Source: Dendrophyllia cribrosa (Eukaryota; Cnidaria; Anthozoa; Scleractinia; Dendrophylliidae). From it: a stretch of DNA of 64,000 nucleotides. Positions 11,249-22,400 of this stretch are shown in pieces. A program made the translations under genes and the position numbers. The stretch's first letter is position 1. Each line of letters begins with the position of its first letter. The notes under the pieces are model-generated. The model had not been told where the DNA came from, made no database searches, and saw only the letters and a program-made list of their open reading frames with translations. Location of the stretch: positions 7,088,610-7,152,609 of the forward strand of contig JAJLRJ010000011.1 in assembly GCA_024195265.1 (NCBI GenBank), written 5' to 3'.

Positions 11249-12535
11249 TTAGTTGAATGAAAAGCGTTCGTTGATTCCGTGGGGTTTGAGAGTGCCGATT
11301 TGAAAGATGATTTTTTGTTCTAGGTTTTTACGGCTTTCTGTGTTACCCTGGTGTAGGGAAAGGCCGCAGATTGTCATGTGTTGTTTAGAATGGTTAGTAA
11401 GATTAAAATGGCGCGCGACTGGTTTGGATGCGTCTTTGTCATTTTTTTCAACGTCTCGGAGATGTTCACGAAAACGGTCGTCCAGTCTCCTCCCTGTTTC
11501 GCCAATGTATATCTTTTTGCAAAAAGTACATGTTATGCAGTAGATAACATTTACGGAGGTGCATGTAAAACGATCAGTGATTTTAATAGATCGTTTGGGT
11601 CCTGTTATTTTGTCCGCGTTGTGAATGAAAGGACAAGTGTTACATCGTGTGCGTGTGCATTTGAAAGTTCCCGGTACATCGTCAGATTTCAGTGCGCTCG
11701 TAACTAGAAAGTTGCCTATGTTTTTGTCACGTTTGAATGAAATTAGTGGGGGTTGTGAAAAAATTCTGCCAGTTTCGGGGTCGTTTTGGAGTAATTTGAA
11801 AGTTTTTAAAATGATGCTTTTGACTGTGTTGTTGTGTGGGTGGAAAGTGAGGGTGAATGGAATTCTCTCGTTCTCTTCCTTCTGTGGCGTTTGTAGTGCT
11901 GATTGTCTGTCGATCTGTTGTGCACGTTGTTGGCCCGTATTAACAACAGAGTCAGGGTACCCACGTTTCTTGAAAAACTGGCACATTTCTTCTGATTTGT
12001 TGGAAAAATCAGAGTCATCACTACATAGACGTCGAAGTCTGAGAAATTGAGAATACGGAATGGCGTTTTTAACGTGCGATGGATGTGAGGATGAATGTAA
12101 CAGATAACTGTGGGAATCTGTAGGTTTGTAGTGCACACTTGTGGATAAACTGTTACCGTTGATTGAAATATTAATGTCAAGAAAAGCGACTGAGGTTTCG
12201 GAAATTTCCCAGGTATATTTTAGAGCTGGATGAAAAGTATTGACAGAAGTTATGAATTGATTAAGTTCCTCTTTACTGGAAGAGGTAGCGCCAATGCAAT
12301 CATCGATGTAGCGGCCGTAGAGTTCGGGTTTGGTTCCGTGGTACTGATTAAAAAATTTGTCTTCGATGTGGCCTACAAAAAGGTTAGCGTAGCTTGGTCC
12401 CATTTTGGTGCCCATGGCGACTCCATTTACTTGTTTGTAGTAGTTTTGGGAAAATGAAAAACAGTTAAGTGTCAAAACTAATTCGGCCAAGCGGAGCAGT
12501 GTTTCTGAGCTTGGGTTTCTGTCAATACTTTTCAT
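11249..12535 (-). CDS. PLE reverse transcriptase (C-terminal part) with GIY-YIG endonuclease
   Basis: 428 residues, truncated at the N-terminus. Residues about 35-90 hold the RT palm pieces GVAMGTKMGPSYANLFVG (motif B-like) and GRYIDDCIG (catalytic YxDD). The middle is the thumb/linker region. A cysteine cluster (CTRTRCNTCPF) precedes the GIY-YIG nuclease at about residues 320-360 (VIYCITC, KIYIGETGRRL, FREHL). This is the domain order of Penelope-like elements: the RT extends the transcript from a nick made by GIY-YIG. The missing RT fingers mean the copy cannot be autonomous. The frame is intact for 1.28 kb, so insertion is fairly young. Confidence 0.85.
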   Translation of the reverse strand: MKSIDRNPSSETLLRLAELVLTLNCFSFSQNYYKQVNGVAMGTKMGPSYANLFVGHIEDKFFNQYHGTKPELYGRYIDDCIGATSSSKEELNQFITSVNTFHPALKYTWEISETSVAFLDINISINGNSLSTSVHYKPTDSHSYLLHSSSHPSHVKNAIPYSQFLRLRRLCSDDSDFSNKSEEMCQFFKKRGYPDSVVNTGQQRAQQIDRQSALQTPQKEENERIPFTLTFHPHNNTVKSIILKTFKLLQNDPETGRIFSQPPLISFKRDKNIGNFLVTSALKSDDVPGTFKCTRTRCNTCPFIHNADKITGPKRSIKITDRFTCTSVNVIYCITCTFCKKIYIGETGRRLDDRFREHLRDVEKNDKDASKPVARHFNLTNHSKQHMTICGLSLHQGNTESRKNLEQKIIFQIGTLKPHGINERFSFN

Positions 12536-12628
12536 CCAGCTCTAAAATATACCTGGGAAATTTCCGAAACCTCAGTCGCTTTTCTTGACATTAATATTTC
12601 AATCAACGGTAACAGTTTATCCACAAGT

Positions 12629-13516
12629 GTGCACTACAAACCTACAGATTCCCACAGTTATCTGTTACATTCATCCTCACATCCATCGCACGTTAAAAAC
12701 GCCATTCCGTATTCTCAATTTCTCAGACTTCGACGTCTATGTAGTGATGACTCTGATTTTTCCAACAAATCAGAAGAAATGTGCCAGTTTTTCAAGAAAC
12801 GTGGGTACCCTGACTCTGTTGTTAATACGGGCCAACAACGTGCACAACAGATCGACAGACAATCAGCACTACAAACGCCACAGAAGGAAGAGAACGAGAG
12901 AATTCCATTCACCCTCACTTTCCACCCACACAACAACACAGTCAAAAGCATCATTTTAAAAACTTTCAAATTACTCCAAAACGACCCCGAAACTGGCAGA
13001 ATTTTTTCACAACCCCCACTAATTTCATTCAAACGTGACAAAAACATAGGCAACTTTCTAGTTACGAGCGCACTGAAATCTGACGATGTACCGGGAACTT
13101 TCAAATGCACACGCACACGATGTAACACTTGTCCTTTCATTCACAACGCGGACAAAATAACAGGACCCAAACGATCTATTAAAATCACTGATCGTTTTAC
13201 ATGCACCTCCGTAAATGTTATCTACTGCATAACATGTACTTTTTGCAAAAAGATATACATTGGCGAAACAGGGAGGAGACTGGGCGACCGTTTTCGTGAA
13301 CATCTCCGAGACGTTGAAAAAAATGACAAAGACGCATCCAAACAAGTCGCGCGCCATTTTAATCTTACTAACCATTCTAAACAACACATGACAATCTGCG
13401 GCCTTTCCCTACACCAGGGTAACACAGAAAGCCGTAAAAACCTAGAACAAAAAATCATCTTTCAAATCGGCACTCCCAAACCCCACGGAATCAACGAACG
13501 CTTTTCATTCAACTAA
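12629..13516 (+). CDS. PLE RT-thumb/GIY-YIG fragment, inverted second copy
   Basis: 295 residues almost identical to the C-terminal two-thirds of the protein on the opposite strand. It lacks the YxDD palm motif because this copy is more strongly 5'-truncated. It keeps the cysteine cluster and GIY-YIG nuclease (KIYIGETGRRL). A few substitutions separate the arms (for example RRLG versus RRLD, ASKQ versus ASKP). The first ATG is internal; there is no real start. Confidence 0.8.
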   Translation: MHYKPTDSHSYLLHSSSHPSHVKNAIPYSQFLRLRRLCSDDSDFSNKSEEMCQFFKKRGYPDSVVNTGQQRAQQIDRQSALQTPQKEENERIPFTLTFHPHNNTVKSIILKTFKLLQNDPETGRIFSQPPLISFKRDKNIGNFLVTSALKSDDVPGTFKCTRTRCNTCPFIHNADKITGPKRSIKITDRFTCTSVNVIYCITCTFCKKIYIGETGRRLGDRFREHLRDVEKNDKDASKQVARHFNLTNHSKQHMTICGLSLHQGNTESRKNLEQKIIFQIGTPKPHGINERFSFN

Positions 13517-13606
13517 TCTACATTTGTTTTTCACGTCACCAAATTTCCACCAATAGCGTAGCTCCACCGCTTACTATATAAAACCACACACTACCCACAA
13601 TTCCTT

Positions 13607-13655
13607 GATTCGCTCCGACGAAGGGCTAGCGCTTGAAACGTCAGCTATTTGAATC
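13607..13655 (+). ncRNA. Hammerhead ribozyme-like motif (PLE, plus copy)
   Basis: Same architecture as the minus-strand copy: CCGACGA (13,615-13,621), a short stem II, GAAA (13,635-13,638), then CGTC with the predicted cleavage point after 13,642. Stem I is possible between GATTCGCT and AGC...GAATC. The U-to-C change in the CUGANGA box is present here too, so the defect predates the duplication. Confidence 0.55.
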
Positions 13656-13722
13656 TTTTTACTGTGGTCAATTTACCTTATCGACTCAGTCGATAAAACT
13701 AAATTCTCGTGTAATTATACAG

Positions 13723-14752
13723 GTATCCTTTGATAGAATGGCACAATAGCATTCAGAGTACATGCAGGAACGCTAGGATGTAGTATTGTGTGTTCGTATA
13801 CAAATGTGCACCGTATGCAAATTGCCAAGAAGTTGAAGCATAGCACGTACAGTTCGTGCAGAAAACAAAAATCAGGCTTACATTAAAGAGTGTTGTGGAA
13901 TTTTTTGAAGTGACCTATTATATTAGAGAGTAAGATAAATGTAAAGAATACAAAGGCTATAACGTACTAAGTATGAAAAGAATAAAAGAAAATCGTACAT
14001 TAAGCGTCTGTTTAATTATCATATGTCAGTAACATGTGACGGACAAGAATCGAAATAAATCCCTTAATTCCCTATATTATGACCGCCTCAATTTTACTGT
14101 TCCACCAGTGTAGTGCTGACAACAATTGATAGCAATAAGGGAGAACACTGTATCCCTGCTGTACTGTCCAGCCGGCTCATCCAAAGCCGATATGGTCTTT
14201 ACAAAAATCAAAAATCAAAACAAAAATATGATATGGTCTTTTCTTACTACCAAATAATAGTGATCAACATCTAATTTCTCTTCATAAACATGAAAGAACT
14301 CAAAAGCGTTCTTTTTTTTTTTTTTTTTGCTACCGATTTTTTGGTAGTTTTTTTGGTGTTGCGGATGCTGTGATCACCAAATGACGTAAAACAAAAGATT
14401 CAAAAGACACTGAACAATACCCACACCACAACACAAAAGCTAACCAACAATGGCTTCCGCAACACCAAGAAACACCCGATTTTTTTATATACTTTGCCAA
14501 GCAGAAAAAGAAGCACGGATAAGGACTTCCCAGATTGGTAGCTGAGTTTCAGATGAATGAGTCACGCAAAAATTATTATCGAAAACGTAGTCATGGGATT
14601 GGGATCGAAGCAGATATATCCTCACCGTCACCGTATTGACGACACGAGGTCAAAAATAAAGAGTTTACTCCAACTCCACATCAGCGCTTTATGCCGGCCT
14701 GAACAATTGCAAAGAAATCTAGGTTTTTGTATTACAGTTAATTGTTAAATCA
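13723..14752. other. Gene-free stretch
   Basis: No exon recognised. A T-rich tract (14,311-14,328) and a short inverted pair around 14,350 and 14,455 (ggtgttgcgg / ccgcaacacc) suggest a small degraded MITE. Confidence 0.45.
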
Positions 14753-15269
14753 TCTAGCCTGCATGCGTGGCAGGCACAAGAAAGGGGAACATAAAAAACC
14801 TCAGTTTCCGCCACTTATGTATGATTGATAATGTAATAATAAATTGATAATGTAACAATTTTTCAGAAACGTTAAACGTTAAACAGTCTAATACCCCATT
14901 CACACCAACGCTTAAACATGTTTAAATGTTGTTTAGTTTAAAGCAGGTTTAGAAAAATACCTCTTAACCTCCCGTAATATTTGGAGTGAAATCTTTACTA
15001 AAAGAAACTTTATTGACTTCATTACTATTCCAGGTAGTTTGAGTCATATACATTTCAAAACGTTCAAGATAAAGGCTAAAACGTATTTAAACTAAGCAAC
15101 ATTTAAACATGTTTAACCGTTGGTGTGAATGGGGCATAAAACTTGTTATAATTATTATGCGTTCTGATAAGGCTCCCAACAATATTACATTATCAATCAT
15201 ACATAAGTGGTGGGAACTCGAGGTTTTTTAGATTCCCCTTTCTTGTGCCTGCCACGCATGCAAACTAGA
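14753..15269. mobile_element. MITE with a second MITE nested inside
   Basis: The outer inverted repeats begin 'gcatgcgtggcaggcacaag' at the left and are mirrored at about 15,183-15,269, including 'cataagtgg' and 'attacattatcaatc'. Inside, a second pair ('ccccattcacaccaacg' at 14,894 and its complement ending at 15,135) marks another element of about 240 bp. Neither codes for protein. Confidence 0.65.
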
Positions 15270-15373
15270 TAAGTTTGAGCTAAGGGATGCTGCCTTTTGC
15301 AAAGCGTAATTCTCAAAACTAGTTGACTGAATCATTGACACTTGTCAGCGAAAGTTAAAATTTTGAATAAAGG

Positions 15374-15600
15374 GGTTAGCTTCTAAAAAAACTGTGGTGC
15401 TGCATCAGTGGGGGATTGAAACATGTACTTTGTTTTAACTGACTTGACAAAGTAAATTGTAGATCCACTGTTTGATATATAAACCACACACTACCCACAA
15501 TTCCTTAATTCGTTCTGACTGCAGGCTAGCGCTCGAAACGTCAGCTATTTTATCTTTTTACGGTGGCAAATTTACTTTATCAACTCAACTGATAAAAACA
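15374..15600. mobile_element. PLE terminal remnant
   Basis: Diverged copies of the PLE ends: 'ctgtggtgctgc' as at 11.03 kb, and 'gctagcgctcgaaacgtcagctattt' as at 11.12 and 13.62 kb. They are joined with no coding region, so this is an old internally deleted relic carrying a broken hammerhead-like motif. Confidence 0.6.
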
Positions 15601-17040
15601 AATGTTTATGCTTTCCTCCCGTGAATAAGCGCTTCCTTTCTGAAAAGCGCCCCTTCCGTCAATGTGTGCCACGGAGTTTTGTCAGGGTATTCAAATAAGC
15701 GCCCTCTATTCTAATAAACGCCCCAGTCTAAACCCTTTGCGACTGAAAAGAGGGACGGTCAGATGCTTCTTAAATTGACATAGAATAGACGATTGTTGAA
15801 CAATTGTTGAGCAAATATGTCGAGATCGTTTGAACAGGTATTTCAGCGTTAGGATAAAATCTTGAACAGTCAGTTAACCCTCGGACGTACACGCAAACTT
15901 ATACCCCCACCGTGGTACAAGTCCCCCCACCCCCTTGGGTTTTTTGCGATGTTGCAATATTTCAGAAATAGTTTACATCTAACAGATAGCCCGCAACGTG
16001 CTCCACAAGATAAGGTAAATATTATGGGATGTGGCGCTGCTGGGGTCCGTGACGTCATCCAAAATGTCCCCGAAGATGGCCGCCATCTTGGAATTTTCAT
16101 AAAAATTCAAAATTTTTGGGAAAATGCGGAAATTGCAAAAAATTGAAAAACCTTAAGGAGGGGTGGCACCCCCCCCCCCCCCCCCCCCCCCCTTGTACGA
16201 CCGAGGGTTAAATAGGTTCAAAAAAACATGGCAGTCAAAATCTTGTTGCCATGGAAACATTAAGTCACGTGAACAATAAATTGTCGTACGAAATTGTTGC
16301 CAGCTAAATTTTTGGAAAAGACACAAAGTTTGATGGCGTTTGAATACATATTAAAGAAGTAATGAATGTTGAAAGTTAGCGCGGGCACTTTGTATAGGAA
16401 GGGAGGATATTGCGCGCGCTTCAAACGCGTGCAGAGATCGCGAAGCTCGAATGTAGTGGGGAACAATATTCCTCTTCTATTCGCACTCCGAGCACTCTAC
16501 GCGCGTTTCGCGCCCGCCCTGAACCCTCCCATGCCCTCCCCCATTCTAGCTAGGTACTGAATCGGCTCGACTATTTAAGTTCATTAACTTCGCCAAGGAA
16601 CAAATAAGTATAACGCAAATAAATAACATAAGTCGATAAATTGACTGGGTGACGCAACAGCGTGGAGCCAATTACTGCGGGCCCATTTCATTAAATACAA
16701 TACAATGCACTGACTAAATATAACCGAAAAGACAAATACTAGTTACAACATGACACAGGATGGACGAGGTGACGGGAACTATTCCTTTTTAAACACACTG
16801 TCTTAAATAACGGGAAGTACAAGAAATAGTTTCATAGAAATGGCTAAACTTTCAAAACAACATTTCATCACTTCCGAGGTTACTGTTTTTGTATTATTTT
16901 ATCAGCAGTACACTTCCAAAGGTTAAGAGCCCGTCCTTTTGTCGGGACCAAAACCAGATGAACTCAAAATCACTATCGAGGTAGTTAGAAACGAGATAAA
17001 CAAGACTTTAAATTATCTAACACCATAAGCATTTTGTTCA
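15601..17040. other. Gene-free stretch with poly-C tract
   Basis: No exon recognised. A run of 24 C residues lies at 16,169-16,192; short open frames around it are not protein-like. Confidence 0.5.
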
Positions 17041-17049
17041 CCTGAGGAA

Positions 17050-17390
17050 AAATAGGCGTGCAAGTAAGATCCGCCAAGGTCCTAAAGGATCACATGGTAA
17101 AAGAGGCCCGCGTGGAATGACGGAAAGAAAAGGTCCAGGTGGTAACACAAGGTACCCAGGGCCTCAAATAAAGCAGGGAGTCATCGGACCACCTGGTGAA
17201 AAGGGAAGACAGGGTGAAAAAGGAGAACGGGGTCCCAGGGGATTTTCCGGTGCAAAGGGAGAACCCGGAGAATTAATTTCAACCCCAACGGTTGTGATTT
17301 CACTTATGAATCAAACAATCAGAGAAAACCACAATGCCGTGTTTCAGTGTTCTGCTACCGGAAATCCATTACCAACCGTCACGTGGTCAC
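17050..17390 (+). CDS. Collagen-like plus Ig-domain exon (partial gene)
   Basis: An open frame of about 110 residues starts with imperfect Gly-X-Y repeats (GPPGEKGRQGEKGERGPRG, then GAKGEPGE). It runs directly into the first strands of an I-set Ig domain (VVISLMNQTIRENHNAVFQC, then SATGNPLPTVTWS). Short collagen stalks joined to Ig domains occur in cnidarian secreted or membrane proteins. After WSLSE the Ig pattern is lost, and a GT follows ('gag|gtctct'), so the exon probably ends near 17,390. Some Gly-X-Y triplets are broken, and no start or terminal exon was found. It may be a decaying paralogue. Confidence 0.55.
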
Positions 17391-17824
17391 TGTCCGAGGT
17401 CTCTAGTTGGAAAGATCCGCTTTTCGGGACGAGCCAGATGGAATGTAAGTGGTGCGTCATGTGTCTTTAAGGCACACGCAGGAAAAACATTGGGCAGGAA
17501 CTAGCGCGCTTGTTTCAGCGAACGTCTTCGCTAATCTGATTGTTAAAGGTGAATTAAGGCACTTTTGGGTGTTTCTTTCTTTATGCTTTTGTGCTCTACT
17601 TTTACATATGTTTATTACGTTAGCTATGTAGCTAATACCGTTTGTTTTTAGACTTTTCGACCTTTGCATTTGTTTCTTTTTTGTCTTAGGGCCTGTTTGA
17701 AAATTCCACAGTATTGCATTTTTGGTTTCAATGTTGAAATGCTCTACAAGCAAGAACCAGAGATAGACTGAGAGATAGCCTCTCAAATTTGTCGTGCCTC
17801 GGGAACTAAGCCGCGCGAATTCGA

Positions 17825-17832
17825 GCAAAAAA

Positions 17833-17887
<55 letters not shown>

Positions 17888-17945
17888 TCTTGAGTAGAAT
17901 GGATAACGTAGAGCGCTCAACTATATATATATATATATATATGAT
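17825..17945. repeat. (TA)n microsatellites
   Basis: Two long dinucleotide AT tracts (about 17,837-17,884 and 17,921-17,942) separated by 36 bp. Confidence 0.9.
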
Positions 17946-18381
17946 GACGTCGTGCTGTTATCTGGCAACAGCGCACGCAACAAAGCTTGAATGACGTCAG
18001 ACAAACGAAAGAGGATAATGGGAACGCCTGTGGTACTACTTCATGTAAGCCTATATAGGAGCATGGTAAACAAAGATGGCGGACGGTAAACGGTACGCGA
18101 ACCATCGAAAGGACCATTTACCAACGTTTTTGGTTTCGAAGAATACGAAGTGGAATGGCGAAAAGCCTCATACGCAAATCGAGACGCCACCAAAGTTTCA
18201 ACCCGCGGTGCACCCTCCCCCGAGCTTCGCGAGGTGCTGCGAGACACGTATTTCTAGTACTTTAGTAATCGGACGAAAATGTAGCTTGAAATATGCGAGC
18301 GCGTGAAATACTGTTACGTTTCAGAGGTAAAGCGACAATGTCTTTTTTATCTAGCCCCTCCTCGCGTTTAACTCGCTACAG

Positions 18382-18477
18382 GTTCCACTCACGCTAAGAC
18401 AGGACAAAATGTCAGGCTGCCTAAATGTCACGTGACGGGATTCCCCACCCCAACTGGGACATGGAGAAAGTTGACAG
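18382..18477 (+). CDS. Ig-domain exon, first half
   Basis: A 96-bp phase 1-1 candidate exon (acceptor 'ctacag', donor 'ACAG|gtc'). It encodes TGQNVRLPKC...TGFPTPTGTWRKL, the B to C strands of an I-set Ig domain: Cys, then Trp of the C strand. It is on the same strand as the collagen/Ig exon 1 kb upstream and could be its next Ig module. The second half with the matching cysteine was not found. Confidence 0.5.
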
Positions 18478-18806
18478 GTCTTTTGCTAATCGCGTAAACA
18501 ACATTGTGAGTACAATATTGAAAAACAAAGCAAGATAAAAATAATGCCATCTCAATACTGCCAAAAGGTAACAAGAAGTAGGTTTCACATTAGGGCTCTT
18601 AGTTCAGGATTTCACCATGAGGTTCAAATTGGAATAATAACCAACATTACAGACATTATAGCGGCGGTTACACATAACACTTTTACCCAGGATAAGTGGA
18701 CTCACCTAGGTAAAATAAATGTACCTAGGGTAATAAAATTGAAAATTAAAGGACTAATATTCCTTTACAAGAGGGCTGCCATGGTAAAGAAAAGGAAAGG
18801 TAATTA

Positions 18807-21800
18807 AATAATTGTTTGTATGAAAGTCATTCTAGCAAAATCGCTATTATTAAATGAAGTGTCGATTAGTTTTCCAAGAGTGTATATTATAACTGTATGT
18901 CCTATAAAAATGAGATTGAGAACTGAAAATAGATCAGCTGAGTTCATTGACTTAAATTATATTTTGCACAAAAGCTAAAAAATATTTTCTGTATATTTTA
19001 ACTTTTATTATATTTACAGTTGCTTAGTTTAGGGTGCGTCTTATAACCGAGTACGTCTTTTAACCGAATAAATACGGTAACTGAACTTCAACTGGGCGGT
19101 GGCATATAATTGACATAATGGTTGCATTATATAGCCTACTTAAATTACCGCAATAGGTAAAGTGTTTCATCTACATGAAGGACACCCGAAATTGCGAATA
19201 AGGATATACATTTGTAAACTGAGAATATGATTACCCCTGAAAACTTCCTATAAATGACGGGAACTGAAGAACATATTTTGAATGTTTGTTTTGGACATAA
19301 AAACGGAAGAAGAGTTTGATTTGAGGTAGCGAACCAAGTCATTCTAGCAAAATGTATAATATAATAATATGATATTCATGCAATGGAATAAATTGTATCT
19401 TTTTTGTCCAAATTTATATCATAAAGTCGCTGAACGATTTTTTAATGTGTGTATTTATAAACTGTATATCCTAAAAAGAATTGCAAATAGATATTCATTG
19501 GCTTGAATTATATTATGCACAAAAGCAAAACATATTGGTTAGGAGTTAAAATTGTTTCTGACAATAAAGTGAACTTCAACTGGAAAAGTTGCGGTTGCAA
19601 ATAATTGGCATAATAGATCCCATTAGCCTACTAAATTACCGCAACAGTAAAGTGTCATCTACATGAAGGACAGCCGAAATTGCGAATAAGGATAAACATT
19701 TGTAAACTGAGAATATGATTATTACCCCAGAAAACGTCCTATAAAGGACGGGAACTGAAAAACATATTTTAAATGTTTCATGGACATAAAAACCGAAGAA
19801 GAGTTTAATTTGAAGTAGCGAACCAAGTCATTCTAGCAAAATGGATGATATTTAGAACGCTTATTTTTGTTGTTGTCTAAATTACCTATAGTAGGTAAAA
19901 GTTGCAGAATGATTTTTCCAAGTATGTATTTCAAAACTGTATATCCTATAAAAAAAATGAGATTGAGAAGTTGAGAGGGATCTGAGTTCATTAGCTTGAA
20001 TTATATTTTGCACAAAAGCTAATTATATTGGAGTTAACAATATAAGTCAACTGAAGTTCAACTGGAAAAGTTGCGGTTGAATAATTTCCATTAGCCTACT
20101 TAACTTACCGTAGTAAAGTGTTTCATACATGAAAGACACCCACGCCAATATTTGAAGATAATATCACGAAATTCCAAAGAAAAATATACATTTGTAAACT
20201 GAAAATATGATTACCCAAAATAACTTCCTATAAAGGACGTAGGGGAACTGATTAAAAATATTTTAAATGTCCGCATGGACGTATCAAGCAAGCATCAATA
20301 TGTAAATACGAACTGCGACAGTAAATTCTGGAAGTTCCCTCTAAAGAATAAATTGTATCTTTTTTGTCCAAATTTATGTCATAAAGTCGCAGAATGATTT
20401 TTTAATGTGTGTATTTATAAACTGTATATCCTAAAAAGAATTGCAAATAGATATTCATTGGCTTGAATTATATGATGCACAAAAGCAAAACATATTGGTT
20501 AGGAGTTAAAATTGTTTCTGACAATAAACTGAACTTCAACTGGAAAAGTTGCGGTTGCAAATAATTGGCATAATAGATCCCATTAGCCTACTTAAATTAC
20601 CGCAACAGTAAAGTGTTTCATCTACATGAAGGTCACCCGAAATCGCGAATAAGGATAAACATTTGTAAACTGAGAATATGATTATTACCCCAGAAAACGT
20701 CCTATAAAGGATGGGAACTGAAAAACATATTTTAAATGTTTCATGGACATAAAAACCGAAGAAGAGTTTAATTTGAGGTAGCGAACCAAGTCATTCTAGC
20801 AAAATGGATGATATTTAGAACGCTTATTTTTTTTTTGTCTAAATTACTTACAGTAGTTGAGACGGATCTGAGTTCATTAGCTTGAATAATATTTTGCACA
20901 AAACCTAATTATATTGGAGTTAACAATATAAGTCAACTGAAGTTCAACTGGAAAAGTTGCGGTTGAATAATTTCCATTAGGGAAAGTTCATTTAATATGA
21001 CAAGGGGAGGAGATGAAGATATTGAGGGGGGGCTCCGAAAATTTTTAGACACCCGAAGGGGGGGCTCTGAAAAAATTGTTGGGCTAGGAGGGGGGTTAGG
21101 AGGTGGGGTCTGAAATTTTTTCGACTACCAAGGGGGGGGGGGGCTCCTAAAAAATTGAACCGCCAGCGAGGGGGGCTGCTAAAATTTCAAGCTTCGAATT
21201 TCAATATCTTCATCCCCCCCCCCCCCCCACCCCCTTGTCATAATAAATGAACTTTCCCTTATCTTACTTAACTTACCGTAGTAAAGTGTTTCATACATGA
21301 AAGACACCCACGCCAATATTTGAAGATAATATCACGAAATTCCAAAGAAAAATATACATTTGTAAACTGAAAATATGATTACCCAAAATAACTTCCTATG
21401 AAGGACGTAGGGGAACTGATTAAAAATATTTTAAATGTCCGCATGGACGTATCAAGCAAGCATCATGTGTAAATACGAACTGCGACAGTAAATTCTGGAA
21501 GTTCCCTCTAAAGAATAAATTGTATCTTTTTTGTCCAAATTTATGTCATAAAGTCGCAGAATGATTTTTTAATGAGTGTATTTATAAACTGTATACATGT
21601 ATCCTAAAAAGAATTGCAAATAGATATCCATTGGCTTGAATTATATTATGCACAAAAGCAAAACATATTGGTTAGGAGTTAAAATTGTTTCTGACAATAA
21701 ACTGGACTTCAACTGGAAAAGTTGCGGTTGCAAATAATTGGCATAATAGATCCTATTAGCCTACTAAATTACCGCAACAGTAAAGTGTCATCTACATGAA

Positions 21801-22400
21801 GGACAGCCGAAATTGCGAATAAGGATAAACATTTGTAAACTGAGAATATGATTATTACCCCAGAAAACTTCCTATAAAGGACGGGAACTGAAAAACTAGC
21901 AAAATGAATGATATTTAGAACTCTTATTTTTTTTTTGTCTAAATTACCTACAGTAGGTAAAAGTTGCAGAATGATTTTTCCAAGTATGTATTTTAAAACT
22001 GTATATCCTATAAAAAATGAGATTGAGAAGTTGAGACGGATCTGAGTTCATCAGCTTCAATTATATTTTGCACAAAAGCTACTGATTATATTGGAGTTAA
22101 CAATATAAGTCAACTGAAGTTCAACTGGAAAAGTTGCGATGAATAATTTCCATTAGCCTACTTAACTTACCGTAGTAAAGTGTTTCATACATGAAAGACA
22201 CCCACGCCAATATTTGAAGATAATATCACGAAATTGCAAAGAAAAATATAAATTTGTAAACTGAGAATATGATTACCCAAAATAAAGGACGAAGGGGAAC
22301 TAATTAAAAATATTTTAAATGTCCGCATGGACGTATCAAGCAAGCATCATGTGTAAATACGAACTGCGACAGTAAATTCTGGAAGTTCCCTCTAAAGAAA
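18807..22400. repeat. Satellite array, period about 961 bp
   Basis: 'gaataaattgtatctttttt' recurs at 19,386, 20,347 and 21,514. The first spacing is 961 bp; the second is longer because of the MITE at 20,980. Each unit contains two related half-units with 'agtcattctagcaaaatg' and 'gaacttcaactgg'. A diverged piece of the same repeat is on the far side of the Polinton-bearing block (about 45,395-45,480). No coding potential. Confidence 0.75.
20980..21258. mobile_element. Harbinger-like MITE in the satellite
   Basis: 279 bp with inverted ends GGGAAAGTTCATTTAATATG / ...AATGAACTTTCCC, flanked by TTA on both sides. Three-base TTA/TWA duplications and G-rich ends fit PIF/Harbinger MITEs. The uninterrupted site is visible in the neighbouring satellite unit ('tttccattagcctacttaac', about 20,080). 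The centre is G-rich then C-rich and encodes nothing. Confidence 0.7.

Larger units (their letters stand above)
10995..13708. mobile_element. Penelope-like element, head-to-head inverted dimer
   Basis: About 1.2 kb at each end are inverted copies of one another. The two 5'-truncated copies meet near 12,523-12,545 at the microhomology 'tctgtcaatactttt'. The minus copy (11.0-12.54 kb) reaches further into the reverse transcriptase than the plus copy (12.52-13.71 kb). Both end outward with the same 3' tail carrying a hammerhead-like motif and the palindrome 'cgactgagtcg'. The ends are flanked by a perfect 14-bp target duplication, so the whole dimer went in as one event. PLEs combine an RT with a GIY-YIG endonuclease, both visible here. 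Confidence 0.85.

Noticed and set aside
11307..12457. Plus-strand open frames opposite the PLE protein
   Set aside because: They are antisense shadows of the RT/GIY-YIG coding strand.
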